60,026 bases of DNA. It comes from Lachnospiraceae bacterium. Its GTDB lineage: Bacteria > Bacillota > Clostridia > Lachnospirales > Lachnospiraceae. The notes beneath the pieces are model-generated. The model was not told the DNA's origin. It made no database searches and worked only from the letters and a program-made list of their open reading frames with translations. The DNA is taken from assembly GCA_017467845.1 (NCBI GenBank), contig JAFUKH010000066.1:1-60026 (forward strand), read 5' to 3'. The position numbers and the translations under genes are program-made. Positions 51,594 to 60,026 of the stretch are shown here, piece after piece. How positions within the stretch are numbered: position 1 is the stretch's first letter; each line of letters starts with the position of its first letter.

Positions 51594-53822
51594 CTACTTC
51601 TTTGTCCAATTGATATAGGTAATCACGCTATCCAGATTCACATAGGCAGAATCATTCAAGGAATTGCCCTTCATCACATACTTCTCTCCATCGATAAAAT
51701 AGGCCTCCATCAGAGTCTGACCATTCAAGCCCACCGGTCTGTGCTGCAAAAGCTTTGTTACCGCACTGCTGTCTGCCGCCAAAGTTACACCGGAACCGGC
51801 AGTCACTGTCACTTCTCCACCTGCAATTATCAGTCCGGCAAAATCGCCACTGACCTCCACATCTCCGGTCACAATCACTAACCTGCAATCTTTATTACCG
51901 GATGCCGAGCCCACCTTTACCGCCACATTACCCTCATCATTATTATCTCCGATAAGTGCCTTCATACCGTTCAGCTCATACTCGGTAACACCGATATTCT
52001 CCACTGCACTCTGTAAAATCAGATTCTCATACACGTCCTTACCAAGCTCAGCTTCCGTAAGACCATTGTAATTGGTGCTCAGCTTACTACAGAGAGCTGC
52101 ATAATTCTTCACCATGGTACTCTTCTGCTGATCCAGTGCTTTCTTATCGTCACTGTCCATAGAATCTGTAATGGTGCCCTTAATAGGCTCTATGTATCCG
52201 TTGCTTCTGCTGTAGGTCAGTACATTTCCACTGGTCAGCTGCTGACTGGTGGCACGGTCAAAAAGTATATTATTGTTATATTTCTCCAGATATTTTTCCA
52301 TACGCTCTTCACAGGCAGACATATAGTCCCGATAATATCTATCCGCCTGCTCTGTCGAATCAAATTTCAAATATACATAACAAATTGTCTCTGAACCAAC
52401 CCGTTTAAATATAGTCTGGAAGCTGGAAGAATTTAGTCCATAGGAAGAAAGGGGATTTTTCAGCGCACTCACTGCCACATTCTCATCCAGCTTCTTATAT
52501 CCCAGCAAGGAAGTATAAGTATTAAACCAAGCATTATATTCCTCTTCGGACATGGGATTTCTTCCCACCATCACCTTCGTCTGACCATCCTCCATTACCG
52601 TACCCAGACACTCTGCCGGAGCCAGAAATGCAATCTGATCCGTCTTCATAGCCACAGAGGTACCCAGCATCACCTGATTCGTATTATAGGAAGCAGTCTC
52701 CGACATATCACCGTTATCCACCTTAATGGAGTTTCCGTTGATATATGCATTGCCACAAAGCATCAAGGTATCCAGCCCATTCATATCCAAAGTGACATTC
52801 TTACAGTTAAGTACAATGGCACTGTTGCCCTCAGAGATGCCCTCCAAGGATGCACTTCCATCCCCATATCCATAGTAATTGCCGGAAAGGGCTACATATC
52901 CGTTTCTTCCGGAAATGGTCAAATCATCTTGCACATACACATCTCCATCCGTAGACAGTACGCCACTATCCTTCACTGCAATTCCCTTACTCCAGAAGCC
53001 GTCTCCCTGCACAGAAAGGCTGGTAGTGGCATTCACAACCGTCTCGCCCTTCGTTATAAAATAGCCCCTGTTATCCACGCTTACCTCTGCTCCTGTAACC
53101 AATACTATCCCCTCGTCTCCGGCATACAGATTTCCGGTAACTGTTACATCGCTTTGGTCAAAGGTCAGCTTATCCCTGGCAATGATACTGTAGTCAAATA
53201 CATTAGGGATTACCGTTGCCTCATTTAATTCCACCTCCGGATAACCAATGCAGATATCCGTTTCGATACAGGAATAGTAGTCTCCGTCAGAGTATTCGAT
53301 GGATAAAGCCTTCAGAATAAGTCCTTGGGTTGTTGCTTCCAAATTTTTCGCATCTTCAGCCAGCGTACAACGAATAGTCAAAGGTCCGTTATCCGGGTCA
53401 CATTTTCCCTGCAAATCCGCATCCAGCATAGCTACCAATAAATCCACATCATAACGCTCATTCATTGCGGTATAATCTTTAATAGCTGCTTCAATTGCAG
53501 TCATATAATCCAGCTTAAACTGGGCCACACGATACTTCTCCGTAAATTCATCCACCTTATAGGTCTGCATGGCCTTAGAATATGCCTCATTAATGGCATC
53601 CGAAGCCACCTTCTCCAATCCCAGATGAATCTGATCCAGCACCTCTTCTGCTGAGTAGAAGTTCTTCTTTGCTTCCCTTTCCGTCATCTTCATCTTGAAG
53701 TTCACAAGAGCAAGGGACATCAGAACGGAAGCAAAGATAGCCACCAGTGCAATTACTACAATAACCAGCACCAGAGCCATACCCTCATTATTCAGTTTTT
53801 TCCGCTTTTGAAAAAACTTCAT
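51594..53822 (-). CDS. Large minor pilin, PilX/GspK type, with beta-helix-like region
   Basis: A 742-residue prepilin-like protein. The leader ends NNEG, followed by MALVLVIVVIALVAIFASVL, lacking Glu5 exactly as tip-most GspK/PilX pilins do. The stalk continues as a coiled coil (about 30-130). Residues about 200-360 show repeated short strands around Val, Gly and Asp (VTVTGNLYAGDEGIVLVTG; DVYVQDDLTISGRNGYVAL), as in beta-helical or bactofilin-like folds, and similar repeats recur near 650-700. The ATG is nine bases after GGAG. It probably forms the pilus tip with the neighbouring pilins. Confidence 0.8.
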   Translation of the reverse strand: MKFFQKRKKLNNEGMALVLVIVVIALVAIFASVLMSLALVNFKMKMTEREAKKNFYSAEEVLDQIHLGLEKVASDAINEAYSKAMQTYKVDEFTEKYRVAQFKLDYMTAIEAAIKDYTAMNERYDVDLLVAMLDADLQGKCDPDNGPLTIRCTLAEDAKNLEATTQGLILKALSIEYSDGDYYSCIETDICIGYPEVELNEATVIPNVFDYSIIARDKLTFDQSDVTVTGNLYAGDEGIVLVTGAEVSVDNRGYFITKGETVVNATTSLSVQGDGFWSKGIAVKDSGVLSTDGDVYVQDDLTISGRNGYVALSGNYYGYGDGSASLEGISEGNSAIVLNCKNVTLDMNGLDTLMLCGNAYINGNSIKVDNGDMSETASYNTNQVMLGTSVAMKTDQIAFLAPAECLGTVMEDGQTKVMVGRNPMSEEEYNAWFNTYTSLLGYKKLDENVAVSALKNPLSSYGLNSSSFQTIFKRVGSETICYVYLKFDSTEQADRYYRDYMSACEERMEKYLEKYNNNILFDRATSQQLTSGNVLTYSRSNGYIEPIKGTITDSMDSDDKKALDQQKSTMVKNYAALCSKLSTNYNGLTEAELGKDVYENLILQSAVENIGVTEYELNGMKALIGDNNDEGNVAVKVGSASGNKDCRLVIVTGDVEVSGDFAGLIIAGGEVTVTAGSGVTLAADSSAVTKLLQHRPVGLNGQTLMEAYFIDGEKYVMKGNSLNDSAYVNLDSVITYINWTKK

Positions 53823-53831
53823 ATAATCTCC

Positions 53832-55145
53832 TTAGTTTCTAAGAGTTCCTTTCATCTCTGCTAACAATGTATCCCACATAAAAATCTCATTTACATCCAC
53901 AGTCATATCCCTATCCGGATTCGCCTGATAAATCTGAATAGTTACATCAAACAGCAATTCGTCCTTGTTCGGATTGGTCAGTGCTGTAATATCAAAGAAA
54001 TCCTCAAAATCCGTAGTTCTCCGCACACCATTAAAATAATACTCTGCCTGCAACCTTCCCTCCATCAAATCGGTAGGGTTCTTTAATGCATATCCCAAAT
54101 TAGTCTTAATATCCACAGAGGATGCATCCAAACCGTCTGCATTCCCTTCATTCACACTCACCTTTACACTATAAGATTTGGATAGTTCCTGTCCCAGCGC
54201 TGCTTCGTCATCCGTAGGTTGCTGCTTAATCAGATATAAATCCGTCTCATAATCATCCATATTCTTTACTACAATATTTTCCGTCCAACCGGTATCTATC
54301 CACTCAAAGTGAGGATTAAAAAACACAAATACATTGCGAAGTGTCCTTGACATATTCTCTTCATTACTGAAAACCATATCCGTCACTTCGTACATTTCAT
54401 CCTGACAATCATAACGATAGGTAGCATCCACCTGATAACCTATGGCACCGCTGAGCTTGACATCCTCATCAATCTCCACTGTTATGGTTCTGGTAATATC
54501 ACTGGGAGAAAGGGCATCGTACACACCCTTGGACTCAAAGTAAGACACTGCTTCTCTGTCATACACCGCTGCGTTGGAAATCACCGCATCATAGTTGGAG
54601 TCCATGGATGGAATATGTACCATATCCTTACTACCGATGGAGGTCTCCTCCGGTGCCTTCACCGTCACAAGCGCATCAAAACAAGTATTCTCCATCTTTA
54701 TATTTCGCAGACAAAAGTGATAGGTGTCCACAGCAGAATTGTAGCTTGCAGTTATTCCACCATCTGTGCTTATCGCGTAAAGCTCCTTTTCTGCAAAGCG
54801 CATCACATTAGCATTCACATCATACCCGCTCTGGGACACCAACCTGAAATTCGTGATGTCCGACGCAATTCCCGACTCATCTGTCACAGTCACCACAGGA
54901 TAAGCAATCTGCTGCATCAGACTATCCATATCCTCGGCCTTGATATTCTCCAAAATATTCTGAGCCAAGGATGTGGCCTTATGTGCCAGCTTGGCTTTGG
55001 CATTAATCTTTGCTGCCAGCACAAAGCAGCTGTAAAAGCCCCCTGCCACGATGCTGAGTATAGAAATGGCTACAAGCAGCTCTATCAGCGTAACACCCCT
55101 ATTATTCATTTTATTTCTAACGAATAATCTTTTAACCTGTTTCAT
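53832..55145 (-). CDS. Minor pilin, PilV/GspI type (437 aa)
   Basis: A 437-residue prepilin with leader ending NNRG and mature start VTLIELLVAISILSIVAGGF, including Glu5. The following helix (KLAHKATSLAQNILENIKA) resembles the I/V class of minor pilins. The remainder is beta-rich and unassigned. The start is the ATG at 55145, although a TTG at 55157 and an ATG before MNNRG are possible; the ribosome site is weak (GGGAC). It is the first minor pilin gene after a hairpin that follows the pilO-like gene. Confidence 0.8.
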   Translation of the reverse strand: MKQVKRLFVRNKMNNRGVTLIELLVAISILSIVAGGFYSCFVLAAKINAKAKLAHKATSLAQNILENIKAEDMDSLMQQIAYPVVTVTDESGIASDITNFRLVSQSGYDVNANVMRFAEKELYAISTDGGITASYNSAVDTYHFCLRNIKMENTCFDALVTVKAPEETSIGSKDMVHIPSMDSNYDAVISNAAVYDREAVSYFESKGVYDALSPSDITRTITVEIDEDVKLSGAIGYQVDATYRYDCQDEMYEVTDMVFSNEENMSRTLRNVFVFFNPHFEWIDTGWTENIVVKNMDDYETDLYLIKQQPTDDEAALGQELSKSYSVKVSVNEGNADGLDASSVDIKTNLGYALKNPTDLMEGRLQAEYYFNGVRRTTDFEDFFDITALTNPNKDELLFDVTIQIYQANPDRDMTVDVNEIFMWDTLLAEMKGTLRN

Positions 55146-55171
55146 ACCATGTCCCAATATAAATCATAAAA

Positions 55172-55196
55172 GGCATGCGTCCTAAACGCGCATGCC
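55172..55196 (-). terminator. Hairpin between the pilO-like gene and the minor pilins
   Basis: A perfect 8-bp stem GGCATGCG/CGCATGCC with a nine-base loop, followed on the minus strand by TTTTATG. It may act as a partial terminator or processing site separating the membrane alignment genes from the minor pilin genes. No strong promoter is visible after it. Confidence 0.55.
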
Positions 55197-55203
55197 ATCA
55201 TCG

Positions 55204-55917
55204 TTACTCTGCGTCCGCGTCCTCGGACGACTCAACTGTCCCGAAAATATTGTCTGTTCCTTTATGAATTTCATATAACTCCGGCTCCATATAAACCACA
55301 TCAGAACCATATAAAAAGTAGGAGGTCATAGCAAGATTGCCACTTAATCTTCCCGTAGTTTCATCAAAGGAGAGAACAATGCTGTCAATTGCCTTACGCT
55401 CCTCTTTATTATAGATGGTCTCAATCATCTCCTTGATCCCGCTATAGCTGCAATCAATTCCCATATTTACCTGGGTATTATAAAGCGTATATACCGGATA
55501 TAAAGGCTCCACCGCAATAGGATTCACCGTAGAAATATCCGCCTTAGAGGTATCGTAAGTAGTGGTGTAGGATACCGCCGGATCCGTAAAGGACATACTA
55601 TTTACAAATATGTACTCGCTACTGTCGCGGTTATCCATCTGATAAGCCAACTTCATATCATCTTCCGGGAGAACATTTGCCGGGAACTCCCGCACCAAAG
55701 CAGAAATCTCCTTGTGCATACGATCCATCTCCGTCTCGTAAAATTCCCTATCCGGAATCCAGCCTTCCATAATGGCAATCTCCGTCCTCATCTGCGCATT
55801 CTGAGATTCCAACGCAGCCGTTTTTTCTTCCATTTTTACATATACAAACTGATAAGCACAGAAGGCAAGCAAAACGCCGATAAAGCCTAATAATAAGTTT
55901 ATTTCACTCTTTTTCAC
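55204..55917 (-). CDS. PilO-like pilus alignment protein
   Basis: A 237-residue protein with a short cytoplasmic start, one membrane segment (about 8-28), a coiled coil (about 30-75) and an extracytoplasmic ferredoxin-like domain (about 140-215; YSGIKEMIETIYNKEERKA then DSIVLSFDETTGRLSGNLAM). This is the architecture of PilO, which with PilN forms the inner-membrane alignment complex. The start is GTG, seven bases after GGAGG. It follows the PilM-PilN gene by 14 bases. Confidence 0.8.
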   Translation of the reverse strand: MKKSEINLLLGFIGVLLAFCAYQFVYVKMEEKTAALESQNAQMRTEIAIMEGWIPDREFYETEMDRMHKEISALVREFPANVLPEDDMKLAYQMDNRDSSEYIFVNSMSFTDPAVSYTTTYDTSKADISTVNPIAVEPLYPVYTLYNTQVNMGIDCSYSGIKEMIETIYNKEERKAIDSIVLSFDETTGRLSGNLAMTSYFLYGSDVVYMEPELYEIHKGTDNIFGTVESSEDADAE

Positions 55918-55931
55918 TTTTTGCCCTCCCC

Positions 55932-57593
55932 CTACTTGTTTTCTTCCAGCAAGGCTTCTTCTAAAGCCATCTGCTCCATAGATTTATAAATACAGCTTAC
56001 GGTAAAAGTTACCACCCTGTTATCACTCTCGTCAATATCATCCGATACCCCCATGACAGTCACGGAATCCACAGACCTCATGTTTCGAAGTTCCTGTACA
56101 GCATTAGCCATTTCTTCCTTGGTATCCACCTCGATATTCATGGTTACATTGTCCAATGTAGCTCCAAAGGTTTTCACTCGAATATTGGCGGGCATCTTCT
56201 CCTCCAGTTCCGCAATAAACTGTAGCATATCCTCATTGTGATTCTCTGTCACCGCATACAGATTCTTTACCTGTGTGTATGCATCCTGTGTCACAACATA
56301 GTTGGCATGTATACTTCGAATATCCACCAGTTCATTCATCCGCCGTACATTGCTATTATACTCCTGCTCTGCCTGCATATAATTCAGATAGGACACTGCT
56401 ACCAGTGCAAAGGCAATCAAGGTACCTCCAATCAACAAAAGCATTGCCACAGCAGTATAGTCATTTCCGCCGCTCTTCTTTGCTTTGCTATCCTTATCCT
56501 TCTTGTCCCCTACAAGGCCAAGAGGAGCTACGACCGCACCGATACAGGCAATATATTCACCAAACATGCCATCCTTAAAGGCCTTCTCCACATTGAAGCC
56601 TTCCAGATGTATCAGGCTCTTGGTCTTCACCCCCAGTTCATTGGTAAGAAGCTTGGACAGACCGCTGAAATTGGAGCCCATACCGGTAATATACACCCGC
56701 TCTACACTTTCTCCGTTATTACGAGAAGCATGATAATCCATGATTCTTCCGATACCGCTTATTAACATTTTCATAGAGTTGGCAACGGTCTGTTTTGCAG
56801 CAAGAAGCTGTGCGTCCTCCTCCTCTTCCTCCGCTTCAATCAATTGCTTTCCGCCAAAGGAAAGTCGAGTACATGTCTTACGCGTACTAAGTTCCACTGC
56901 CTCATCATAAGTTGGAGCACCAAAAACAGGAGTTTCCATAATTGTTTCCAGTGCATCATTGATACCATAAGCTACATTTCTTTGCAGGACAATGGTCTTC
57001 TCCTTTAGGATGGTAACAATGGAGGAGTTTTCATCAATCTTCACCACCATCTGAATGCCTTCTTCGCATTCATTCTTCACCATCTGGTAAATACTGTGAC
57101 CGGAATAGTCAAATGCTGCCAGCTGCTTACCGATTGCCTGTGCAATATTACGATAGCTTTCAATCAAGCTTAAAGGAAAAGCAAGCACCAGTGCCTTATA
57201 CTTTTCAATGGTATTCTCCTGCACTGTTCCCAGAATGATATGTCCCAACTCATACTGTGACAAATCGATGGGAAAATAATCACTGGCATTATTCTCAATC
57301 AGCGAAGCTATCTGCTTGGGCTTTGCTTTAGGAATAATTACCTCTCTGTTTGCAATCTTAGAAGATGCCACCGTAAATACCACTCGCTTACAATTCATAT
57401 GATTGGCGGATAAAGTACTCTTAAGTGTCGCTACCAATTCCTCTGTCACCTGAATCTCCCCATCAACGACGGAACCCTTGGGTGTAGGAAATTTAGCATG
57501 GGCATATACCTTGGGATTCTTCACCTTATAATCTGTCATACAGATTCTGGTTGTATGCATTCCTATTTCAATACTTAGTACTTTTTCAGCCAT
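55932..57593 (-). CDS. PilM-PilN fusion protein of the type IV pilus
   Basis: A 553-residue protein that combines two normally separate proteins. Residues 1-360 are an actin-like PilM ATPase (LSIEIGMHTTRICMTDYKV, the internal PKAKPKQIASLIENNASDYF, and YITGMGSNFSGLSKLL). A membrane segment (about 380-402) follows, then a coiled coil and a ferredoxin-like domain (about 455-540; NIRVKTFGATLDNVTMNIE), which together are PilN. The fusion puts the cytoplasmic and periplasmic parts of the alignment complex on one chain. No PilP is seen, as usual in Gram-positives. Confidence 0.85.
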   Translation of the reverse strand: MAEKVLSIEIGMHTTRICMTDYKVKNPKVYAHAKFPTPKGSVVDGEIQVTEELVATLKSTLSANHMNCKRVVFTVASSKIANREVIIPKAKPKQIASLIENNASDYFPIDLSQYELGHIILGTVQENTIEKYKALVLAFPLSLIESYRNIAQAIGKQLAAFDYSGHSIYQMVKNECEEGIQMVVKIDENSSIVTILKEKTIVLQRNVAYGINDALETIMETPVFGAPTYDEAVELSTRKTCTRLSFGGKQLIEAEEEEEDAQLLAAKQTVANSMKMLISGIGRIMDYHASRNNGESVERVYITGMGSNFSGLSKLLTNELGVKTKSLIHLEGFNVEKAFKDGMFGEYIACIGAVVAPLGLVGDKKDKDSKAKKSGGNDYTAVAMLLLIGGTLIAFALVAVSYLNYMQAEQEYNSNVRRMNELVDIRSIHANYVVTQDAYTQVKNLYAVTENHNEDMLQFIAELEEKMPANIRVKTFGATLDNVTMNIEVDTKEEMANAVQELRNMRSVDSVTVMGVSDDIDESDNRVVTFTVSCIYKSMEQMALEEALLEENK

Positions 57594-57641
57594 TGTTTAT
57601 CCAGCCTTTCAATTTATCTATGTTTTGGAGTTTTTATAAAG

Positions 57642-57819
57642 GTCATTTTGTTAAGAAATCACTCCGTTCAGAAGTGATATGTTTTATTCTGACACGCTCT
57701 CACTCCATGAAAAACGTAACAGTACTAAGCCCGAAAACACCTCGCAAAGTACTGACGTTTTTCAAGGGTCTTCATAAAACATATCGTTTCTTCTCTGCGT
57801 AATTTCTTAACAAAATGAC
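57642..57819. repeat. 178-bp near-perfect palindrome (structured element)
   Basis: The outer arms GTCATTTTGTTAAGAAAT (57642-57659) and its reverse complement (57802-57819) match over all 18 bases. A second 18-bp pairing (57670-57687 with 57774-57791, two G-U pairs) follows after symmetrical 10-base internal loops. A third 10-bp pairing (57708-57717 with 57755-57764) and a fourth of 7 bp (57720-57726 with 57748-57754) close a 21-base loop. No target-site duplication, open reading frame or transposase is visible. It occupies most of the gap between the prepilin peptidase gene and pilMN. Confidence 0.85.
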
Positions 57820-57856
57820 GCCAACACATTACTCCCTTATATTCATCCTCAGTAGA

Positions 57857-58615
57857 CTATAGTCCAATATAGCCCAGATACCAGGTAATCATCTCGTTGC
57901 CATACAGCGCACAGATGGCTATCCCCATCGCAAGGTAAGGTCCCATAGCAAGTACATGGTCCTCCCCTGTAAATCTCATGCGAAGTATATGAATGACGGA
58001 GCCCAATATACAGCCCAGCAGAAATGCCGGAATAATCAACTTCCAGCCAAGCACAAGACCGCATGCAGCCATCAGCTTCACATCTCCTCCGCCCATAGCT
58101 CTTCCCCCTGATAACATATAAATCAGGTACAAAAAAACACTGACAGCCAGGAATCCGATCAGGTACCCCTTCCAGCCCGGAAGGTCTGTAATTACCCGAA
58201 GAATCCCCAGCCCCAGAATAAAATAATTGATTCCCACAGGAATCTCATATGTTCGAAAATCAATCACACTCAAAGCAAGAAGTGCACTAAACAGTAAACA
58301 GTAGAGTAGGGAATCTACGCTTACACCACATTTCATAAAAACCAAAATATACAAGATTCCATTCAGTGCCTCAATAATGGGGTACTGAATGGAAATCTTT
58401 GCTTTGCATTGTCTGCATTTGCCACCCAGCAATAACCAGCTAAACAGTGGTATTAAATCATACCAATGCAGCTGATACCCACAGTTCATACAATGAGATC
58501 TGGTGGTTACTATATTCTCTTTTAAGGGCAGCCTGTAGATAACTACATTTAAGAAACTGCCGATGATAATTCCGTACAGGAATATGATGGTGTATAGTAA
58601 GATTGTTGGGAGCAT
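57857..58615 (-). CDS. Prepilin peptidase (A24 family)
   Basis: A 252-residue membrane aspartic protease that removes prepilin leaders and N-methylates the new N-terminus. Zinc-binding cysteines are in CMNC (42, 45) and CRQC (67, 70). Catalytic aspartates are Asp119 (LSVIDFRTYEIP) and Asp178 (GGGDVKLMAACG). About eight hydrophobic segments are present. It should process all five prepilins encoded here. It follows the major pilin gene by 14 bases. Confidence 0.95.
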   Translation of the reverse strand: MLPTILLYTIIFLYGIIIGSFLNVVIYRLPLKENIVTTRSHCMNCGYQLHWYDLIPLFSWLLLGGKCRQCKAKISIQYPIIEALNGILYILVFMKCGVSVDSLLYCLLFSALLALSVIDFRTYEIPVGINYFILGLGILRVITDLPGWKGYLIGFLAVSVFLYLIYMLSGGRAMGGGDVKLMAACGLVLGWKLIIPAFLLGCILGSVIHILRMRFTGEDHVLAMGPYLAMGIAICALYGNEMITWYLGYIGL

Positions 58616-58629
58616 GATTCATAAATTCC

Positions 58630-59136
58630 TTAAGGTGTAGCTACTACATTGTCAATTCTTCCACTTAAAGCAGCTGAATAAGTTTCCATTGCAGTAACAA
58701 CAGTATTAGTAGCCGCATTATTAAAGGTAACACTACCATTATTAACGGTTGCTGTGATAGTACCATCAGCTGCGTTTGTTCCGGAAGTAACTTCCCAATC
58801 ACCTGCTATCGCATAAGTTCCCATCACAGCCGCTATTTCAGCTTCCAAGTCGCTATCTACAGTACATTCAACAGAAATAGTATTAGTAGCTGACGCTGTA
58901 TGTGGAACAGTAATTGTAACTTCTGTAGCTGAACCACCTCTCGCATTGTAATCAACCAAAGAAGTTTCCACTACAGTCAACACAGAATCTACTGCAGAAA
59001 CATCACGAGACTTTCTTGCATTCTCAATGTATCTGGTATAAGCAGGTGCAAGTACACCAACTAATACTGCCATAATGGCGATTACAATGATTAACTCAAC
59101 AAGTGAGAAACCTTTATTGTTCATTTTCTTGTTCAT
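58630..59136 (-). CDS. Major type IV pilin (PilA-like)
   Basis: A 168-residue prepilin with an eight- to nine-residue basic leader ending NNKG and mature start FSLVELIIVIAIMAVLVGVL with Glu5. The start is the ATG at 59136, seven bases after AGGAGA; an in-frame ATG at 59160 lacks a ribosome site. The globular part is rich in Thr, Ala, Val and Asn, with few charges and one Cys. Its simplicity compared with the neighbouring minor pilins suggests it is the main fibre subunit. Confidence 0.9.
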   Translation of the reverse strand: MNKKMNNKGFSLVELIIVIAIMAVLVGVLAPAYTRYIENARKSRDVSAVDSVLTVVETSLVDYNARGGSATEVTITVPHTASATNTISVECTVDSDLEAEIAAVMGTYAIAGDWEVTSGTNAADGTITATVNNGSVTFNNAATNTVVTAMETYSAALSGRIDNVVATP

Positions 59137-59231
59137 AACACATCTCTCCTTTTCGTGCATTAATATTATTTTATCTATGAGCTAACGCTCTCTTTCACAC
59201 CCCGTCCCTACACGTAGGTGAAAAATTCAAA

Positions 59232-60026
59232 TTACAAGTTACTTAAAGAATCGTACATGGTCATCATCGGCATCAGACATGCTCCCATGATAGGGATTAC
59301 AATGCCTGCCAGAAGTACGATAACCATTGGCTCCATAACAGCCATCAGAGTCTGGGTTGCCATTTCCACCTCTTCCTCATAATAATCAGCCAACTTATCT
59401 AACATTTCCTCTGTACTACCGGTCTCCTCACCAATTCGTATCATATGATACACCATAGGTGGGAATAGTCCGCAATCCTGCAAAGGTCTACTCAAAGGCT
59501 GACCTATCATAATATCATCCCTTGCATCAAACAAAGCATCTCGGAAGTAGAGATTTGTCATAGTACTTCCTACGATTTCTACCGCTTCCACCAGTGGCAC
59601 ACCTGCGCCTGTCAGTGTACTTAATGTACGTGCCATCTGGGCAGCAGCACTCTTTACGACGAAGTTTTTAAATGCAGGTATTTTCAGTATAATTTTCTGG
59701 AAGAAATACTTGCCAACTTCCGTACCATAAAAACTTAGCAACCCAAATACAATGCCGGCAATCACCGGAACCAGAATGAACCACTTCCCTATAATAAAAT
59801 CACTGATAGCAACCACCGCTTTGGTCAGCCCCGGCAGCTCCGTACCCATATCCAGAAACATTTCTTCATAGGACGGAATTACCATTACAAGCATAACCAC
59901 TACTACGATAAGTGCCACTACCAATACTACCAGTGGGTAGGTCAACGCCTTCTTTACCATGGCCTGAGTCTTATTGGAGCGTTCAAACTGTACTGCCATT
60001 CGCTCCATGGAGATATCCAGACTACC
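59232..60026 (-). CDS. pilC: Type IV pilus inner membrane platform PilC (GspF family), C-terminal part
   Basis: The last 264 residues of PilC, cut by the window end; the reading frame remains open to base 60026 (GSLDISMERMAVQFERS). Three membrane segments and the second cytoplasmic domain (ARTLSTLTGAGVPLVEAVE, GQPLSRPLQDCGLFPPMVYH, MIRIGEETGSTEEMLDKLA) are typical. PilC couples the assembly and retraction ATPases to pilin extrusion. The ATPase genes pilB and pilT are probably upstream, outside the window. Confidence 0.93.
   Translation of the reverse strand, partial: GSLDISMERMAVQFERSNKTQAMVKKALTYPLVVLVVALIVVVVMLVMVIPSYEEMFLDMGTELPGLTKAVVAISDFIIGKWFILVPVIAGIVFGLLSFYGTEVGKYFFQKIILKIPAFKNFVVKSAAAQMARTLSTLTGAGVPLVEAVEIVGSTMTNLYFRDALFDARDDIMIGQPLSRPLQDCGLFPPMVYHMIRIGEETGSTEEMLDKLADYYEEEVEMATQTLMAVMEPMVIVLLAGIVIPIMGACLMPMMTMYDSLSNL

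Noticed and set aside
57642-57819. The long palindrome as an intrinsic terminator or as a classical MITE
   Set aside because: No T run follows the stem on either strand, it is far longer than a terminator, and no target-site duplication is visible at the ends.
59161-59231. A cyclic di-GMP riboswitch in front of the major pilin gene
   Set aside because: The gap is only about 70 bases plus leader and lacks the conserved GEMM core; only small hairpins are visible.
1-60026. CRISPR arrays, tRNA or rRNA genes, insertion sequences and prophage genes
   Set aside because: No regularly spaced repeats, cloverleaf-like segments, rRNA sequence, transposase or integrase motifs were seen on reading through the window.

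Overview
The window reads as a motile member of the Lachnospiraceae (Clostridia, Bacillota). The evidence is the Bacillus/Clostridium-type flagellar order running from flgB to fliA, FliY and CheC/CheD instead of CheZ, a CodY gene immediately upstream of flgB, low-to-moderate G+C, strong GGAGG ribosome binding sites, and several families I associate with Lachnospiraceae (DUF6115, DUF5057, a 102-residue conserved flagellar-operon protein). Family names are recognised from sequence alone. Almost every gene lies on the minus strand, so transcription runs from high to low coordinates.

In transcription order, the window opens (60026 to 43250) with a type IV pilus cluster: the 3' part of pilC, a major pilin, the prepilin peptidase, a fused PilM-PilN protein, a PilO-like protein, four minor pilins corresponding to the I/V, K/X, H and J/W types, and a secreted 1625-residue DUF5057 protein. 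Two of the minor pilins are very large (742 and 956 residues), which suggests an elaborate, possibly adhesive, pilus tip. A 178-bp near-perfect palindrome lies between the peptidase gene and pilMN. After a strong terminator come topA (41097-43085) and codY (40151-40939).

From 39934 to 5377 there is an uninterrupted 34.5-kb flagellar and chemotaxis locus of 40 genes: rod and basal body (flgB, flgC, fliE, fliF, fliG), export ATPase (fliH, fliI, fliJ), hook (fliK, flgD, flgE), stator (motA, motB), switch (fliM, fliY, cheY), export gate (fliOPQR, flhB, flhA), placement (flhF, flhG), a PilZ protein, chemotaxis (cheB, cheA, cheW, cheC, cheD), fliA, fapA and a tail of poorly characterised genes. Two TTTTCGGAAAA palindromes resembling CodY boxes sit at the flgB promoter, one between -35 and -10, suggesting nutrient control of motility by the neighbouring codY product. 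Flagellin, hook-associated proteins, flgM and cheR are not in the window.

Downstream (5319 to 3262) is rpsB-tsf with its own promoter, a structured leader and an internal attenuator-like hairpin. The left end holds a small Asn/Gln-rich protein gene on the plus strand, an amidohydrolase, the frameshifted 3' remnant of a chemoreceptor gene, and the 5' part of a membrane sensor with a Cache-like domain. I saw no rRNA, tRNA, CRISPR array, transposase or prophage gene. The only stretch above 300 bases without an intact gene is 1328-1816, which holds the chemoreceptor remnant.
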